Shown here piece by piece: positions 9,197 to 18,498 of a DNA stretch of 64,000 bases; position 1 is the first letter of the stretch, and each line of letters opens with the position of its first letter. The position numbers and the translations under genes were made by a program. The stretch comes from Carboxydocella thermautotrophica. Lineage in GTDB: Bacteria > Bacillota > GCA-003054495 > Carboxydocellales > Carboxydocellaceae. Under the pieces are notes generated by a model. The model saw only the letters and a list, made by a program, of their open reading frames with translations, ran no database searches and was not told where the DNA came from. The DNA lies in the NCBI GenBank assembly GCA_003054495.1, contig CP028514.1, positions 980,501 to 1,044,500 on the forward strand. The letters are read 5' to 3'.

Positions 9197-9835
9197 GTGA
9201 AGTTAGTTTTGTTTGATCTGGATGGGACTTTGACGGAATCCCATCCGGGAATCATTAACTCAGTTCAATATGCTTTAGCCAAACTGGGGATAGAAGAAAA
9301 AGAGCCGGAGCGGCTGGTAGCCTTTGTAGGGCCGCCTTTGCGACAATCTTTTCAGAAATTCTACGGCTTAAGTGAAGCGGAAGCAGACCAGGCGGTGACG
9401 TTTTACAGGGAATATTTCCGGGAACGGGGTATGTATGAAAACCGGGTTTATGCCGGTGTGCCGGAATTACTGGCCGGGTTAACCAGGAGTGGCCGTCGCC
9501 TGGCAGTAGCCACTTCCAAGCCTACCCTTTTTGCAGAAAAAATACTGGCTCATTTTCAGCTAGACCAGTATTTTGCTGCGATTGTAGGCAGTCATCTGGA
9601 TGGCAGCCGGGTCAATAAGGGTGAAGTGATTCGTGACGCGCTGGGACTGTTTGCAGTTGAACGGGACCAGGTGTTGATGGTGGGGGATCGGGAGCATGAT
9701 GTGATTGGGGCCCGGGAAAATGGTATTAAAGTCATTGCAGTTACATACGGTTATGGTAGTGTGGCAGAGCTGACAGCGGCTAGGCCTGACTTTCTGGCTG
9801 CTTCGGTGACGGAGTTACGCCAGTTGCTGCTGTGA
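9197..9835 (+). CDS. HAD-family phosphatase (phosphoglycolate phosphatase-like)
   Basis: This 212-residue haloacid dehalogenase-type hydrolase has the catalytic pair D7-x-D9 in FDLDGTLTES, motif II in ATSKPTLFAEKIL, and motif III/IV in MVGDREHDVIGARENG, with a helical cap between I and II as in subfamily IA. Gph, PpaX and YcjU-type members share this layout, so the natural substrate (2-phosphoglycolate, pyrophosphate or another sugar phosphate) is not decided by sequence. GTG 9197 follows GGGAGGAG; longer in-frame starts run back into tRNA-Val and are impossible. It stands alone between the tRNA operon and the DedA gene. Confidence 0.82.
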   Translation: MKLVLFDLDGTLTESHPGIINSVQYALAKLGIEEKEPERLVAFVGPPLRQSFQKFYGLSEAEADQAVTFYREYFRERGMYENRVYAGVPELLAGLTRSGRRLAVATSKPTLFAEKILAHFQLDQYFAAIVGSHLDGSRVNKGEVIRDALGLFAVERDQVLMVGDREHDVIGARENGIKVIAVTYGYGSVAELTAARPDFLAASVTELRQLLL

Positions 9836-9865
9836 TTGGCCTCTCGCCGGAGAGTGTGATATACT
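9836..9865 (+). promoter_or_regulatory. Possible promoter of the DedA gene
   Basis: TTGGCC (9836-9841), 18-bp spacer, TATACT (9860-9865), 26 nt before the start codon. The -35 is weak, so this is a tentative call. Confidence 0.4.
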
Positions 9866-9891
9866 TGGTATGAGAAAGGGTGTGAGAGGAA

Positions 9892-10497
9892 GTGTGGCAA
9901 ACGTTTACTAACTGGGTTATGGAGGAAGTGGCCCGTTATGGCTATCTGGCAGTATTCATTGGAATGGTGCTGGAGAGTGCCTGTATACCCATACCCAGTG
10001 AGATTATCATGCCCTTTGGGGGCTTACTGGCGGCCCGGGGACAACTCAACTTCTGGTGGGTAGGGCTACTGGGGGCACTGGCCAATGTGGTTGGCTCCTG
10101 GCTGGCCTATCTGGCAGGACGTTTTGGGGGCCGTGCGTTTATCGAGAAATACGGCAAATATCTGCTGATTTCCCGCCATCATTTGCAACTGGCTGATCGC
10201 TGGTTTGAGGAAAAGGGAGAAATAACGGTGTTTGTTACCCGTTTATTGCCTGGTATTCGGACTTTTATTTCATTGCCGGCAGGGATAGCCAGGATGGATT
10301 TTCTGCGCTTTACTCTTTATTCTCTGCTAGGAGTTTTGCCCTGGTCCTATTTTTTAGCTTATCTGGGCTATCTGCTGGGAGAAAACTGGGATAAGCTGAC
10401 AGCTTATCTTCATACCGCCAATTATTTCCTTTTAGGTACAGCCCTGCTGGTAATAGCGCTCTTGTATTTATGGCAGAAAAAACAACGGCGGAGGTAG
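9892..10497 (+). CDS. DedA-family membrane protein
   Basis: This 201-residue integral membrane protein belongs to the DedA/SNARE-associated family of lipid flippases and proton-linked transporters. The characteristic parts are visible: ESACIPIPSEIIMPFGG near the N-terminus (reentrant loop), the G-rich segment GSWLAYLAGRFGGRAFIEKYG, the motif FVTRLLPGIRTFISLPAGIA with the conserved Arg residues, and a final membrane helix before a basic tail (KKQRRR). GTG 9892 is preceded by GAGAGGAA. A role in undecaprenyl phosphate or phospholipid recycling is known for some relatives but not shown here. It ends 4 nt before trmK. Confidence 0.88.
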   Translation: MWQTFTNWVMEEVARYGYLAVFIGMVLESACIPIPSEIIMPFGGLLAARGQLNFWWVGLLGALANVVGSWLAYLAGRFGGRAFIEKYGKYLLISRHHLQLADRWFEEKGEITVFVTRLLPGIRTFISLPAGIARMDFLRFTLYSLLGVLPWSYFLAYLGYLLGENWDKLTAYLHTANYFLLGTALLVIALLYLWQKKQRRR

Positions 10498-10501
10498 CAA
10501 A

Positions 10502-11227
10502 ATGGAGCTTTCCCGACGGTTAGAGGCCATTGCCAGAATGGTACCGGCTGGGTCGGTTCCGGCCGACATCGGTACCGATCATGCCTATTTACCCATCGCG
10601 CTGGTGGCAGCGGATCATTGCCCCCGGGCAATAGCCGGTGATGTACACCGGGGACCATATCAACTGGCAATGGAGAGAGTGATTAAGGCTGGCTTACAGG
10701 ACCGTATCTCTGTGCGTTTGGGCGATGGTTTAACCATTCTCCGTCCGGGTGAAGCAGATGGGATTATTATCGCTGGCATGGGCGGCCAGACGATGATTCA
10801 GATTTTGACTGCCGGTGCGATGGTGCGGGAAGCCTGTAGTTACCTGATTTTGCAGCCGATGACGGATATTCCCCTGGTACGGGAACAACTGGCAGCCTGG
10901 GGCTGGTTTGTTCTGGATGAAGAGTTGTTGCAGGAAGAGGGCAAGTTTTATCAAATTATTAAATATGGGCGCCAGGAAAAACACTGGCCGCAGCCTTTTT
11001 CATCCCGGATTACCAGAGTCTTTGGGCCGGCGCTCTTGGCCCGCAAACATCCCCTTTTACTCCCTTATCTGGAGAAGCTGAAAAATGAGACCCGCAAGGT
11101 ACTGACTGCCCTGGGACAAACTCACAGTCCAAAGGTGCTGGCCAGAAGCAGGGAAATGGAAAAATTCCTCGAACAATTGGGGGAGGTGGAAGCATGGCTA
11201 AAATCGGGCAAATCATCAGCTGGATAG
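10502..11227 (+). CDS. trmK: tRNA (adenine(22)-N(1))-methyltransferase TrmK
   Basis: This 241-residue Rossmann-fold enzyme uses S-adenosylmethionine to methylate N1 of adenine 22 in tRNA. The SAM-binding motif I is the family-specific VPADIGTDHAYLPIAL, followed by GDVHRGP and the catalytic region IIIAGMGGQTMIQIL, then LILQPMTD. The tail is a predicted coiled coil, as in B. subtilis TrmK (YqfN). The RBS GGAGG lies in the end of the DedA gene. Its 3' end overlaps the Nif3 gene by 34 nt. The trmK-nif3 pair downstream of rpoD is conserved in Firmicutes. Confidence 0.92.
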   Translation: MELSRRLEAIARMVPAGSVPADIGTDHAYLPIALVAADHCPRAIAGDVHRGPYQLAMERVIKAGLQDRISVRLGDGLTILRPGEADGIIIAGMGGQTMIQILTAGAMVREACSYLILQPMTDIPLVREQLAAWGWFVLDEELLQEEGKFYQIIKYGRQEKHWPQPFSSRITRVFGPALLARKHPLLLPYLEKLKNETRKVLTALGQTHSPKVLARSREMEKFLEQLGEVEAWLKSGKSSAG

Positions 11228-12309
11228 AAGAACTGGCTCCCCGCAAATTGGCGGCGGAATGGGATAATGTGGGCTTAATGTTAGGGGATCCAGGGGCTGA
11301 AACAGATAAAGTGCTGGTGGCCCTTGATTGCACACCGGCCGTAGCAGAAGAGGCTATTGAGCAAGGAGCCGGGTTACTGGTAACCCATCACCCTTTGATT
11401 TTCAAACCTTTGAAAAATCTTCGCTTTGATACGGCGACTGGCCGGTTGCTGGCTCGTTTGATTCAAAATAACATTGCTGTTTATAGTGCCCATACCAACC
11501 TGGATAGTGCTGAAAAGGGGATAAATGCCACTTTGGCCCGGGCCCTGAACTTGCAGGATATTCAGGTGCTGGAACCCGGCTGGAGGGAAGAGTATATTAA
11601 AATTGTGGTGTTTGTACCGGCTGGCCATGAGGAAGCAGTGCGGCTGGCGATGGCAGAAGCCGGAGCTGGTCATATCGGCAACTATTCCCATTGCACTTTT
11701 CAAACCCAGGGTACCGGAACTTTTTTACCATTAACTGGCACAAATCCTTATCTGGGACAGGTAGGGCAACTGGAACGGGCAGAGGAATACCGGCTGGAAA
11801 CCATTTGTCCCAAAAGCAAACTGAAACGGGTTTTGCAGGCCATGCTGAAGGTTCATCCCTATGAGGAAGTGGCCTATGATCTTTATCCTCTCCTCAATGA
11901 GGGCCCGGCTCTGGGACTGGGGCGAATTGGACTTTTACCCCAGCCCCTGACCCTGGCTCAGCTGGCAGCCAGAATCAAGGAAATTGTGTCGGTTGCCCGC
12001 CTGCGGTTAGGTGGTAGTCCAGAGCAAACCGTGAAAAAAGTCGCCCTCTGCAGCGGCTCAGGGGCTTCTCTGGCAGCCCGGGCAAAAATGCAGGGAGCTG
12101 ATGTTTTACTCACTGGAGATGTCAAGTACCATGAGGCTCAGGACATGCTGCAGATGGGGTTGAGTTTTATCGATGCCGGGCATTTTGCCACTGAAGCCTT
12201 CTATCTACCCTACTGGGTACGGGAATTACAGCAGAAGGCCGCCGGCGCCGGGGCGATTGTAGAAATCATTCAGTCCACCAGGGAAAAGGAACCCTGGCAG
12301 GAAATATAG
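11194..12309 (+). CDS. Nif3-like dinuclear metal center hexameric protein
   Basis: This 371-residue Nif3/YqfO-family protein has a di-metal site in a fold split by an inserted PII/CutA-like domain. N-terminal AEWDNVGLMLGDP and LLVTHHPLIFKPL (His ligands) and C-terminal GDVKYHEAQDMLQMG and DAGHFATEAFYLPY are the conserved metal-binding segments; the central 130 residues are the inserted domain, giving the long form of the family. GGGGGAGGTGG precedes ATG 11194, inside trmK. The family has been called GTP cyclohydrolase I type 2, but that activity is not established. It sits in the trmK-nif3-rnhA block. Confidence 0.88.
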   Translation: MAKIGQIISWIEELAPRKLAAEWDNVGLMLGDPGAETDKVLVALDCTPAVAEEAIEQGAGLLVTHHPLIFKPLKNLRFDTATGRLLARLIQNNIAVYSAHTNLDSAEKGINATLARALNLQDIQVLEPGWREEYIKIVVFVPAGHEEAVRLAMAEAGAGHIGNYSHCTFQTQGTGTFLPLTGTNPYLGQVGQLERAEEYRLETICPKSKLKRVLQAMLKVHPYEEVAYDLYPLLNEGPALGLGRIGLLPQPLTLAQLAARIKEIVSVARLRLGGSPEQTVKKVALCSGSGASLAARAKMQGADVLLTGDVKYHEAQDMLQMGLSFIDAGHFATEAFYLPYWVRELQQKAAGAGAIVEIIQSTREKEPWQEI

Positions 12310-12320
12310 GAGGCTTAGTC

Positions 12321-12734
12321 ATGAAGGCAATTCTGTTTACCGATGGTGGCTCCCGGGGCAATCCCGGTCCAGCGGGTTGCGGCTGGGTACTGCTAAACCC
12401 GGAGGGAGAGGTGCTGACCGAAGGCTGTCATTTTCTCGGGCTGGCAACCAATAATGTAGCTGAATATACGGCTTTGATCAAGGGACTGGCAGCAGCTCAG
12501 GCCCTGGGGGTGACTGAGCTGGTGGTGAAGGCTGATAGTGAACTGATGATTCGTCAGCTGAAAGGAATCTATAAGGTTAAAAATGAGGGTTTAAAACCTC
12601 TCTTTGCCCGGGTTAAGGAGCTGGCCCGAAATTTTCGCCAGGTCACTTACCAGCACATACCGAGAGAACAGAACCAGCGGGCCGATGCTCTGGCCAACCA
12701 GGCCATGGACAGGCAGGCGAGTTTTGAAGCTTGA
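12321..12734 (+). CDS. Ribonuclease HI family protein
   Basis: This 137-residue RNase H-fold protein should cleave RNA in RNA-DNA hybrids. The four acidic active-site positions can be matched: D in FTDGGSRGNPGPAG, E in NVAEYTALIKGL, D in VKADSELMIRQL and D in NQRADALANQA. It belongs to the YpdQ/archaeal-like type 1 group rather than the E. coli type with the basic protrusion. ATG 12321 is preceded by AGGAGG, 11 nt after the Nif3 gene, so cotranscription is likely. Confidence 0.88.
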   Translation: MKAILFTDGGSRGNPGPAGCGWVLLNPEGEVLTEGCHFLGLATNNVAEYTALIKGLAAAQALGVTELVVKADSELMIRQLKGIYKVKNEGLKPLFARVKELARNFRQVTYQHIPREQNQRADALANQAMDRQASFEA

Positions 12735-12764
12735 GAAACCAGAGAAACCGGGGGAGGAAAACCA

Positions 12765-14411
12765 ATGGCACAAGCGGAATTAAAACAGGGGCTGGCAACA
12801 ACTATCACAGTTGCTGATTATCTAAAACAACAGCATATTATCCCTCGTTCCCCTATTGTAGCAGCCAAAGTCAATAATTTACTAAAACCCCTGACAGCGG
12901 AAATTGACCCGGAGCAGGATAAAATCGAATTCGTAGATTTAACTTCTGATGAAGGTTTGCGCATTTACCGCCGCAGTCTTTATTTTTTGTTAACCATTGC
13001 TGCCAAACAGTTATTTCCCGAGTGCCAGATCAGCATCGAACATTCCCTGGGTGCCGGGGTCTATTGTGAATTCCGGCCCGCCTGCCCCCTTGACCTCGAA
13101 GATGCAGCGCTGGCTCTGGAAAAAAGAATGCGGGAACTGGTCGCTGCCGACTTGCCTTTTACCACCTGGAAAGGCAGTAAAAAAGACGCTTATCAGATTT
13201 TATTACAGCAGGGGCACACTGATAAAGCCCGGATTTTACGGAATCGTGTTAGAGGTGAGGTGGAATTAGCCAGGTTTGGAGAGATCTATGATTATTTTAC
13301 CGGTTTTCTGGTGCCCAGCACCGGCTATTTAACCGTTTTTGGCCTCAGACCCTATCTGGAGGGGTTTGTCTTACAGTTACCTGATAAACAAAACCCCTTC
13401 CAGGTGGTGCCCTTTTACGAACAGAAAAAACTGGCTCTGGTTTATGATGAAAGCAAAGACTGGATTCGCAACCTGGACTTACATAATGTGGAAGATATCA
13501 ATAAAATCATTGGTTCCGGGCAGTTTGCCGACCTCGTTCTGGTGGCAGAAGCCAGACATGAAAAGAAAATCAGCGAAATTGCGGAGGCTATTAGTGCCTG
13601 CTGTGAACAGGCCCAGCTGGTACTGGTGGCCGGGCCCTCTTCTTCAGGCAAGACCACCTTTACCCAGCGCCTGCGTATTCAGTTGCTGGCCAGTGGCATC
13701 AAACCCCTGGCCATCTCCCTGGATGATTATTTTGTCAATAGAGAAGATACACCGAAGGACGAAAATGGAAATTATGATTTCGAGAGCATAGATGCCCTGG
13801 ATTTGCCCCTCTTTAATCAGCATCTGGTCCAGCTGCTGGCTGGTGAGGAAGTGGAAATTCCCAGATTCAATTTTGTTACAGGCCGCAGAGAGTGGACCGG
13901 GAACAAACTGCAGCTAAAACCCCGTCAGGTTCTAATCATCGAAGGTATTCATGGTTTGAATGAGCGGCTGACGGCTCAGGTGCCATTCTCTCAGAAAATT
14001 AAGATCTATGTGAGTGCTTTAACCCATGTCAATATTGACAAAACCAATCAAATCCATTCCTCGGATATCCGCTTGCTGCGCCGCATTTGCCGCGATGCCC
14101 AGTTCCGGGGTAATTCGGCTGCCAGCACCATTGCCATGTGGCCAGCGGTACGGCGGGGGGAAGAGCGCAATATTTTCCCTTTTCAGGAAGAAGCAGATTT
14201 CGTTTTCAATTCCGGTCTGGTGTATGAGCTGGCAGTGCTGAAGAATCTGGCTGAACCTCTTTTGCAGCAAATCACTCCTGATCAGGCTGAATACAGTGAG
14301 GCAGTACGTTTGCTGGAACTGTTACGTTATTTCCTGGCAGCACCGGCAGATGTGGTCCCAAACAATAGTGTTTTGCGGGAATTTATCGGTGGATGCTGTT
14401 TTTACCACTAA
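12765..14411 (+). CDS. Uridine kinase-like nucleoside kinase with N-terminal ThrRS-like domain
   Basis: This 548-residue cytosolic protein has a C-terminal uridine kinase/PRK domain with Walker A GPSSSGKTTFTQRL (about residues 288-301), the DDYFVNREDTPKD acceptor loop and the IEGIHGLNERLT Walker B segment. The first 250 residues resemble the second accessory (editing-side) domain of threonyl-tRNA synthetase, an arrangement known in a family of Clostridia and Thermotogae proteins annotated as uridine kinase. The nucleoside substrate is not certain. GGGGGAGG precedes ATG 12765. It ends about 15 nt before the rnpB promoter. Confidence 0.85.
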   Translation: MAQAELKQGLATTITVADYLKQQHIIPRSPIVAAKVNNLLKPLTAEIDPEQDKIEFVDLTSDEGLRIYRRSLYFLLTIAAKQLFPECQISIEHSLGAGVYCEFRPACPLDLEDAALALEKRMRELVAADLPFTTWKGSKKDAYQILLQQGHTDKARILRNRVRGEVELARFGEIYDYFTGFLVPSTGYLTVFGLRPYLEGFVLQLPDKQNPFQVVPFYEQKKLALVYDESKDWIRNLDLHNVEDINKIIGSGQFADLVLVAEARHEKKISEIAEAISACCEQAQLVLVAGPSSSGKTTFTQRLRIQLLASGIKPLAISLDDYFVNREDTPKDENGNYDFESIDALDLPLFNQHLVQLLAGEEVEIPRFNFVTGRREWTGNKLQLKPRQVLIIEGIHGLNERLTAQVPFSQKIKIYVSALTHVNIDKTNQIHSSDIRLLRRICRDAQFRGNSAASTIAMWPAVRRGEERNIFPFQEEADFVFNSGLVYELAVLKNLAEPLLQQITPDQAEYSEAVRLLELLRYFLAAPADVVPNNSVLREFIGGCCFYH

Positions 14412-14427
14412 TGGTTAATAGTTTTTC

Positions 14428-14457
14428 TTGTCAAAGAACTATCGTTCATGGTATTAT
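14428..14457 (+). promoter_or_regulatory. Sigma-A promoter of rnpB
   Basis: TTGTCA (14428-14433), 18-bp spacer, TATTAT (14452-14457). The predicted start coincides with the first base of the mature RNase P RNA near 14465. Confidence 0.78.
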
Positions 14458-14464
14458 TTCTTAT

Positions 14465-14849
14465 GCGAGTAAACCGGATGGTCGCGGGAATAAAGGCCGA
14501 AAGGCGGATTCCTGAGGAAAGTCCGAGCTCCATAGGGCAGAGTGCCGGATAACGTCCGGTGGAGGCGACTCCAAGGATAGTGCCACAGAAACAAACCGCC
14601 TGGCTGAATAGAGGCCGGAGTCCTCGAGGCCGGAGCCCATGAGCCAGGTAAGGGTGGAAAGGTGAGGTAAGAGCTCACCAGCGGTTAGGCGACTAACCGG
14701 CTCGGTAAACCCCACTCGGAGCAAGACCGAATAGGGGAGCGTGAAGGCTGGCCCGGCCTGCTCCCGGGTAGGTTGCTAGAGGCGGCTGGCAACAGTCGTC
14801 CCAGATAGATGACCATCCTCGACAGAACTCGGCTTACAGGTTTACTCGC
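14465..14849 (+). ncRNA. rnpB: RNase P RNA, A-type
   Basis: This 385-nt RNA is the catalytic subunit of RNase P, which matures tRNA 5' ends. The 5' end GCGAGTAAA pairs with TTTACTCGC at the 3' end to form P1. The universally conserved regions are present: GAGGAAAGTCCGAGCTCC (CR I), ACAGAAAC after P9/P10, AGATAGATGACC and CAGAACTCGGCTTACAGG (CR V). Several open frames across it are spurious. It has its own promoter and a terminator. Confidence 0.96.
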
Positions 14850-14866
14850 AATCCAAAATGAAACTT

Positions 14867-14903
14867 AGAGACCAATCCGGAGTGGATTGGTCTCTTGTTT
14901 TTT
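14867..14903 (+). terminator. Terminator of rnpB
   Basis: A perfect 12-bp stem (14867-14878 with 14884-14895), loop GGAGT, is followed by a T-rich tract, 17 nt after the RNA end. Confidence 0.92.
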
Positions 14904-14911
14904 ATAATGAC

Positions 14912-14940
14912 TTGCATATTTTGAGAAGATTATATATACT
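14912..14940 (+). promoter_or_regulatory. Sigma-A promoter of the fapR-fab operon
   Basis: TTGCAT (14912-14917), 17-bp spacer, TATACT (14935-14940). The start near 14947 lies inside the FapR operator. Confidence 0.75.
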
Positions 14941-14944
14941 ACTA

Positions 14945-14961
14945 TTAGTACCAGGTAATAA
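14945..14961 (+). promoter_or_regulatory. FapR operator
   Basis: TTAGTACCAGGTAATAA is a 17-bp near-perfect palindrome (TTA-N-TACC-N-GGTA-N-TAA), matching the FapR box known from Bacillus. It overlaps the transcription start of fapR itself, so FapR would repress the fatty acid genes until malonyl-CoA accumulates. Confidence 0.88.
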
Positions 14962-14977
14962 GAGAAGGTGCTTATTG

Positions 14978-15559
14978 ATGGAAAGACCTTTGAAAAAAGA
15001 TGAACGTCAGCAGTTACTGGCAGAACATATTCGGCATTCACCCTTCAGTACCGATGAGGAACTGGCCCAGCTCTTTGGGGTGTCGGTTCAGACCATCCGC
15101 CTGGATCGGCTGGAACTGGGTATCCCGGAAGTAAGGGAACGCATGAAACAACTGGCAGAAGGACAATGGAGCAAACTCAAGGCGCTGGCAGACACGGATC
15201 TAGTCGGGGAGCTGATCGAGCTGGAACTGGGTAAAAAGGGACTATCCCTCCTGACTATTGAGAGCAACATGGTTTTCAGCCGTACCGGGATTGCCCGGGG
15301 CCATCTGCTCTTCGCCCAGGCTAACTCCCTGGCCGTAGCGCTGGTGGATGCGCCGCTGGCTCTAACCGGGACTGTCCGGGTTTCTTTCCTGCGCCCTGTC
15401 CGGCTGGGCGAGCGGGTTATCGCCCGGGCCGAAGTAGTAAAAATCAAGCAAAACCGCTATTATATTCAGGTAACATCTTCGGTTAAAGGCCAGGATGTTT
15501 TAAAAGGCCTGTTTGTTGTATTTGCCCTGGAGGATGATGCTAATGAAAATCGTAGTTGA
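14978..15559 (+). CDS. fapR: Fatty acid and phospholipid biosynthesis regulator FapR
   Basis: This 193-residue repressor has an N-terminal DeoR-like helix-turn-helix (FSTDEELAQLFGVSVQTIRL), a linker helix and a C-terminal hotdog-fold domain that binds malonyl-CoA (MVFSRTGIARGHLLFAQANSLAVALVDAPLALTG region). Length is close to B. subtilis FapR. ATG 14978 follows AAGGTG; starts further upstream precede the promoter. The operator at its own start predicts autoregulation. Its 3' end overlaps plsX by 17 nt, so it leads the plsX-fabHKDG-acpP operon, the classical position. Confidence 0.93.
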   Translation: MERPLKKDERQQLLAEHIRHSPFSTDEELAQLFGVSVQTIRLDRLELGIPEVRERMKQLAEGQWSKLKALADTDLVGELIELELGKKGLSLLTIESNMVFSRTGIARGHLLFAQANSLAVALVDAPLALTGTVRVSFLRPVRLGERVIARAEVVKIKQNRYYIQVTSSVKGQDVLKGLFVVFALEDDANENRS

Positions 15560-16547
15560 TGCAATGGGCGGGGATCATGCTCCCCGGGAAATAGTAAAAG
15601 GGGCAGTGGCTGCGTGCCGGGAGCTCAATCTGGGTATAATTCTGGTAGGTCCGGCTGAACAGCTGCGGGAGGAAATAACGGCTGCCGGTGGGGATGGACT
15701 GATGATTGAAATTGTGGATGCACCGGAGGTAATCGGGATGGATGAACATCCCGGCCAGGCAGTCCGGAAAAAACGCAATTCCTCACTGGTTGTTGGCGTG
15801 AAACTGGTGAAAGAAGGAAAGGGGGCAGCCTTTGTATCTGCCGGTAATACCGGTGCCGCCATGGCTGCTAGTTTGCTGGGCTATGGTCGTATTAAGGGGA
15901 TTAACCGGCCGGCTATTGCCACAGTCATGCCGACCCTGACGGGCCGCTGTCTGGTGCTGGATGTAGGGGCTAACGCCGAAGTAGATGCCAGTAATCTGTT
16001 GCAGTTTGCCTGGATGGGCAGTATATATGCAGAAAAAATCCTGGCCATCCCTAATCCCAGAGTGGGTTTGTTGAATATCGGGGAGGAAGAGAGCAAAGGG
16101 ACTCCGGTAGTGCAGGAAGCCTACCAGTTACTGAAACAGCAGTCAGGACTAAATTTTATAGGCAATGTGGAAGGGCGCGACCTGCCCATGGGAGTGGCTG
16201 ATGTCGTTGTCTGTGATGGTTTTACCGGTAACGTAGTATTGAAACTAGCAGAGGGATTAGCCAGAGCTTTGCTGGGTATGATTAAAGAAGCAGCTGCGCA
16301 GTCCATCCTGGCCCAGGTGGGTGGATTACTGATGAAGCCAGCTTTTACTGCCCTGAAGGAAAAAATGGATTACCGGGAATATGGTGGTGCCCCATTACTG
16401 GGATTACAGGGAATAACTATCATCAGTCACGGCAGTTCTGATGCCCGGGCGATTAAAAATGCTATCAAAGTAGCAGCGCGTTGTGTTGAGCAACAAGTAA
16501 CAGAAATTATTAGCCGTTTAGGAGATGAGTACGATGAGGGAAAATAA
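15543..16547 (+). CDS. plsX: Phosphate acyltransferase PlsX
   Basis: This 334-residue enzyme converts acyl-ACP to acyl-phosphate, the acyl donor for PlsY in phosphatidic acid synthesis. The N-terminus [14 protein letters not shown] is diagnostic, followed by [32 protein letters not shown] and [13 protein letters not shown]. Several in-frame ATGs exist; 15543 lies 9 nt after GGAGG and gives the canonical N-terminus. It overlaps fapR and its 3' end overlaps fabH, indicating tight translational coupling within the FapR-controlled operon. Confidence 0.95.
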   Translation: MKIVVDAMGGDHAPREIVKGAVAACRELNLGIILVGPAEQLREEITAAGGDGLMIEIVDAPEVIGMDEHPGQAVRKKRNSSLVVGVKLVKEGKGAAFVSAGNTGAAMAASLLGYGRIKGINRPAIATVMPTLTGRCLVLDVGANAEVDASNLLQFAWMGSIYAEKILAIPNPRVGLLNIGEEESKGTPVVQEAYQLLKQQSGLNFIGNVEGRDLPMGVADVVVCDGFTGNVVLKLAEGLARALLGMIKEAAAQSILAQVGGLLMKPAFTALKEKMDYREYGGAPLLGLQGITIISHGSSDARAIKNAIKVAARCVEQQVTEIISRLGDEYDEGK

Positions 16548-17529
16548 ACTGAGAGCTACCATTGCCGGCATCGGTGCTGCTGTGCCGGAACAGATCTTGA
16601 CCAATTTCGATCTGGAGAAAATGGTGGATACTAATGATGAATGGATTCAGACCCGAACAGGGATAAAGGAACGGCGGATTGCCCCTGAGCAGATGGCCAC
16701 TTCCCATCTGGCCATCGAGGCAGCCCGGGAGGCCCTGGCCCAGGCCCGGCTTTCCCCGGATGAACTGGACCTTATTCTGGTGGCCACTGTGACCCCTGAC
16801 TATCCCTTTCCAGCTACAGCTTGTTTGGTGCAAGCTGCCCTGGGGGCCAGCCGTGCAGCAGCCATGGACTTATCGGCGGGATGTACCGGCTTTATCTACG
16901 CTTTAACGGTAGGAGCCCAGTTTATTGAGACCGGTCTTTACCGGAATGTGCTGGTGATTGGGGCAGAAGTACTGTCCCGGATCATAGATTGGACTGACCG
17001 CAATACCTGTGTGTTGTTTGGTGATGGGGCCGGAGCGGCAGTGCTGACCCCTGCACAGCCCGGTTATGGGTTCTTATCCTTCGAACTGGGGGCTGATGGC
17101 GGCGGGGCTGAATTGCTGTATATGCCGGCAGGCGGAAGCCGCCAGCCCATTACTCCGGAGGTACTGGCTCAGCGACTCAACAAGATTTATATGAATGGCC
17201 GGGAAGTTTTTAAATTTGCAGTGCGCATTATGGGAGATGCAGCAGATGCGGCTATTCGCAAAGCAGGCCTAACTTATGCCGATATAGATTATTTTATACC
17301 CCATCAGGCCAATATCCGCATTATTGAAGCTGCTGCTAAACGCCTGGAATTACCTATGGAAAAAGTTCATGTTAATGTTGATCGCTATGGTAACACATCA
17401 GCAGCTTCCATTGGCCTGGCACTGCAAGAGGCGGTAGCAGCAGGGAAAATTTCTTCAGGCGACTATGTGGTTCTGGTCGGTTTTGGCGCTGGACTGACCT
17501 GGGGAGCGATCACCCTGCGCTGGGGTTAA
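16534..17529 (+). CDS. fabH: Beta-ketoacyl-ACP synthase III
   Basis: This 331-residue condensing enzyme starts fatty acid synthesis by joining acetyl-CoA (or branched acyl-CoA) with malonyl-ACP. The catalytic triad is C117 in [14 protein letters not shown]257 in [11 protein letters not shown] and N287 in [25 protein letters not shown] is the CoA-binding N-terminal motif. ATG 16534 is preferred because AGGAGA lies 9 nt before it, while ATG 16525 directly abuts that RBS. It overlaps the plsX end by 14 nt. Confidence 0.95.
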   Translation: MRENKLRATIAGIGAAVPEQILTNFDLEKMVDTNDEWIQTRTGIKERRIAPEQMATSHLAIEAAREALAQARLSPDELDLILVATVTPDYPFPATACLVQAALGASRAAAMDLSAGCTGFIYALTVGAQFIETGLYRNVLVIGAEVLSRIIDWTDRNTCVLFGDGAGAAVLTPAQPGYGFLSFELGADGGGAELLYMPAGGSRQPITPEVLAQRLNKIYMNGREVFKFAVRIMGDAADAAIRKAGLTYADIDYFIPHQANIRIIEAAAKRLELPMEKVHVNVDRYGNTSAASIGLALQEAVAAGKISSGDYVVLVGFGAGLTWGAITLRWG

Positions 17530-17550
17530 AACGGGAGAGGAGGGAAAAGA

Positions 17551-18498
17551 ATGTTATTCAAAACTCCCTTATGTGATTTACTGGGAATTGAATATCCCAT
17601 TTTCCAGGGAGGTATGGCCTGGGTGGCTACTGCCGAACTGGCAGCCGCTGTTTCCGAAGCCGGTGGACTGGGAATTATCGGCTCCGGCCATGCTCCGGCG
17701 GAGTGGGTTCAGGACCAGATTCGCCAGGTTAAAGAAAGAACCAGTAAACCTTTTGGTGTCAATGTGATGCTCATGTCCCCTCATGTCAAAGAGGTGATGG
17801 AGGTTATTGTCCGGGAAAAAGTGGCAGTGGTGACTACCGGAGCGGGAAATCCCGGGGTTTACATGCCAGCTCTGAAAGAAGCCGGGATCAGAGTAATTCC
17901 GGTGGTGGCCTCAGTGGCCCTGGCCCAGCGCCTGGAACGCCAGGGGGTGGATGCCATCATCGCCGAAGGTACGGAGTCCGGCGGACATGTGGGAGAATTG
18001 ACGACCATGGCTCTGGTACCCCAGGTGGTAGATGCAGTCAGGGTACCGGTAATAGCTGCTGGCGGTATTGCTGATGGACGGCAATTTCTGGCCGCTCTGG
18101 CCTTAGGAGCTGTCGGGGTACAAATGGGAACCAGATTTATGTGTGCCAGTGAGTGTACCATCCATCCCGCAGTTAAAGAACAAATCCTCAAGGCTAAAGA
18201 CCGGGATACAGTAGTTACCGGGCGTAGCACCGGGCATCCGGTCCGGGTAATCAAGAATAAGCTGGCTCGTCAGTTTGAGGAAATGGAAAAGCGCTGTGCC
18301 CCGCCGGAAGAGATTGAAAAACTGGGAGTAGGCAAAATGCGGGCGGCCATGATTGACGGAGATGTGGAATTTGGCTCCCTGATGGCCGGGCAAGTAGCAG
18401 CGATGGTCAAGAAAATTCAACCTGCTGCTGAAATCATCCGGGAGATTGTGCAGGAAGCTGAAGCTGTCCACAGCCGGCTGAGGGGGTTGGGAGGATGA
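17551..18498 (+). CDS. fabK: Enoyl-ACP reductase II (FMN-dependent)
   Basis: This 315-residue FMN-containing TIM-barrel enzyme reduces trans-2-enoyl-ACP with NAD(P)H in the last step of elongation, replacing FabI. Family motifs are [49 protein letters not shown] (active-site His), [14 protein letters not shown] and [16 protein letters not shown]. Position between fabH and fabD in the FapR operon supports FabK rather than a nitronate monooxygenase. Its stop overlaps the fabD start by 4 nt. A second, more divergent paralogue lies downstream of acpP. Confidence 0.93.
   Translation: MLFKTPLCDLLGIEYPIFQGGMAWVATAELAAAVSEAGGLGIIGSGHAPAEWVQDQIRQVKERTSKPFGVNVMLMSPHVKEVMEVIVREKVAVVTTGAGNPGVYMPALKEAGIRVIPVVASVALAQRLERQGVDAIIAEGTESGGHVGELTTMALVPQVVDAVRVPVIAAGGIADGRQFLAALALGAVGVQMGTRFMCASECTIHPAVKEQILKAKDRDTVVTGRSTGHPVRVIKNKLARQFEEMEKRCAPPEEIEKLGVGKMRAAMIDGDVEFGSLMAGQVAAMVKKIQPAAEIIREIVQEAEAVHSRLRGLGG

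Noticed and set aside
14454-14724. Minus-strand frames in the rnpB region
   Set aside because: They lie wholly in the RNase P RNA gene and have no protein features.
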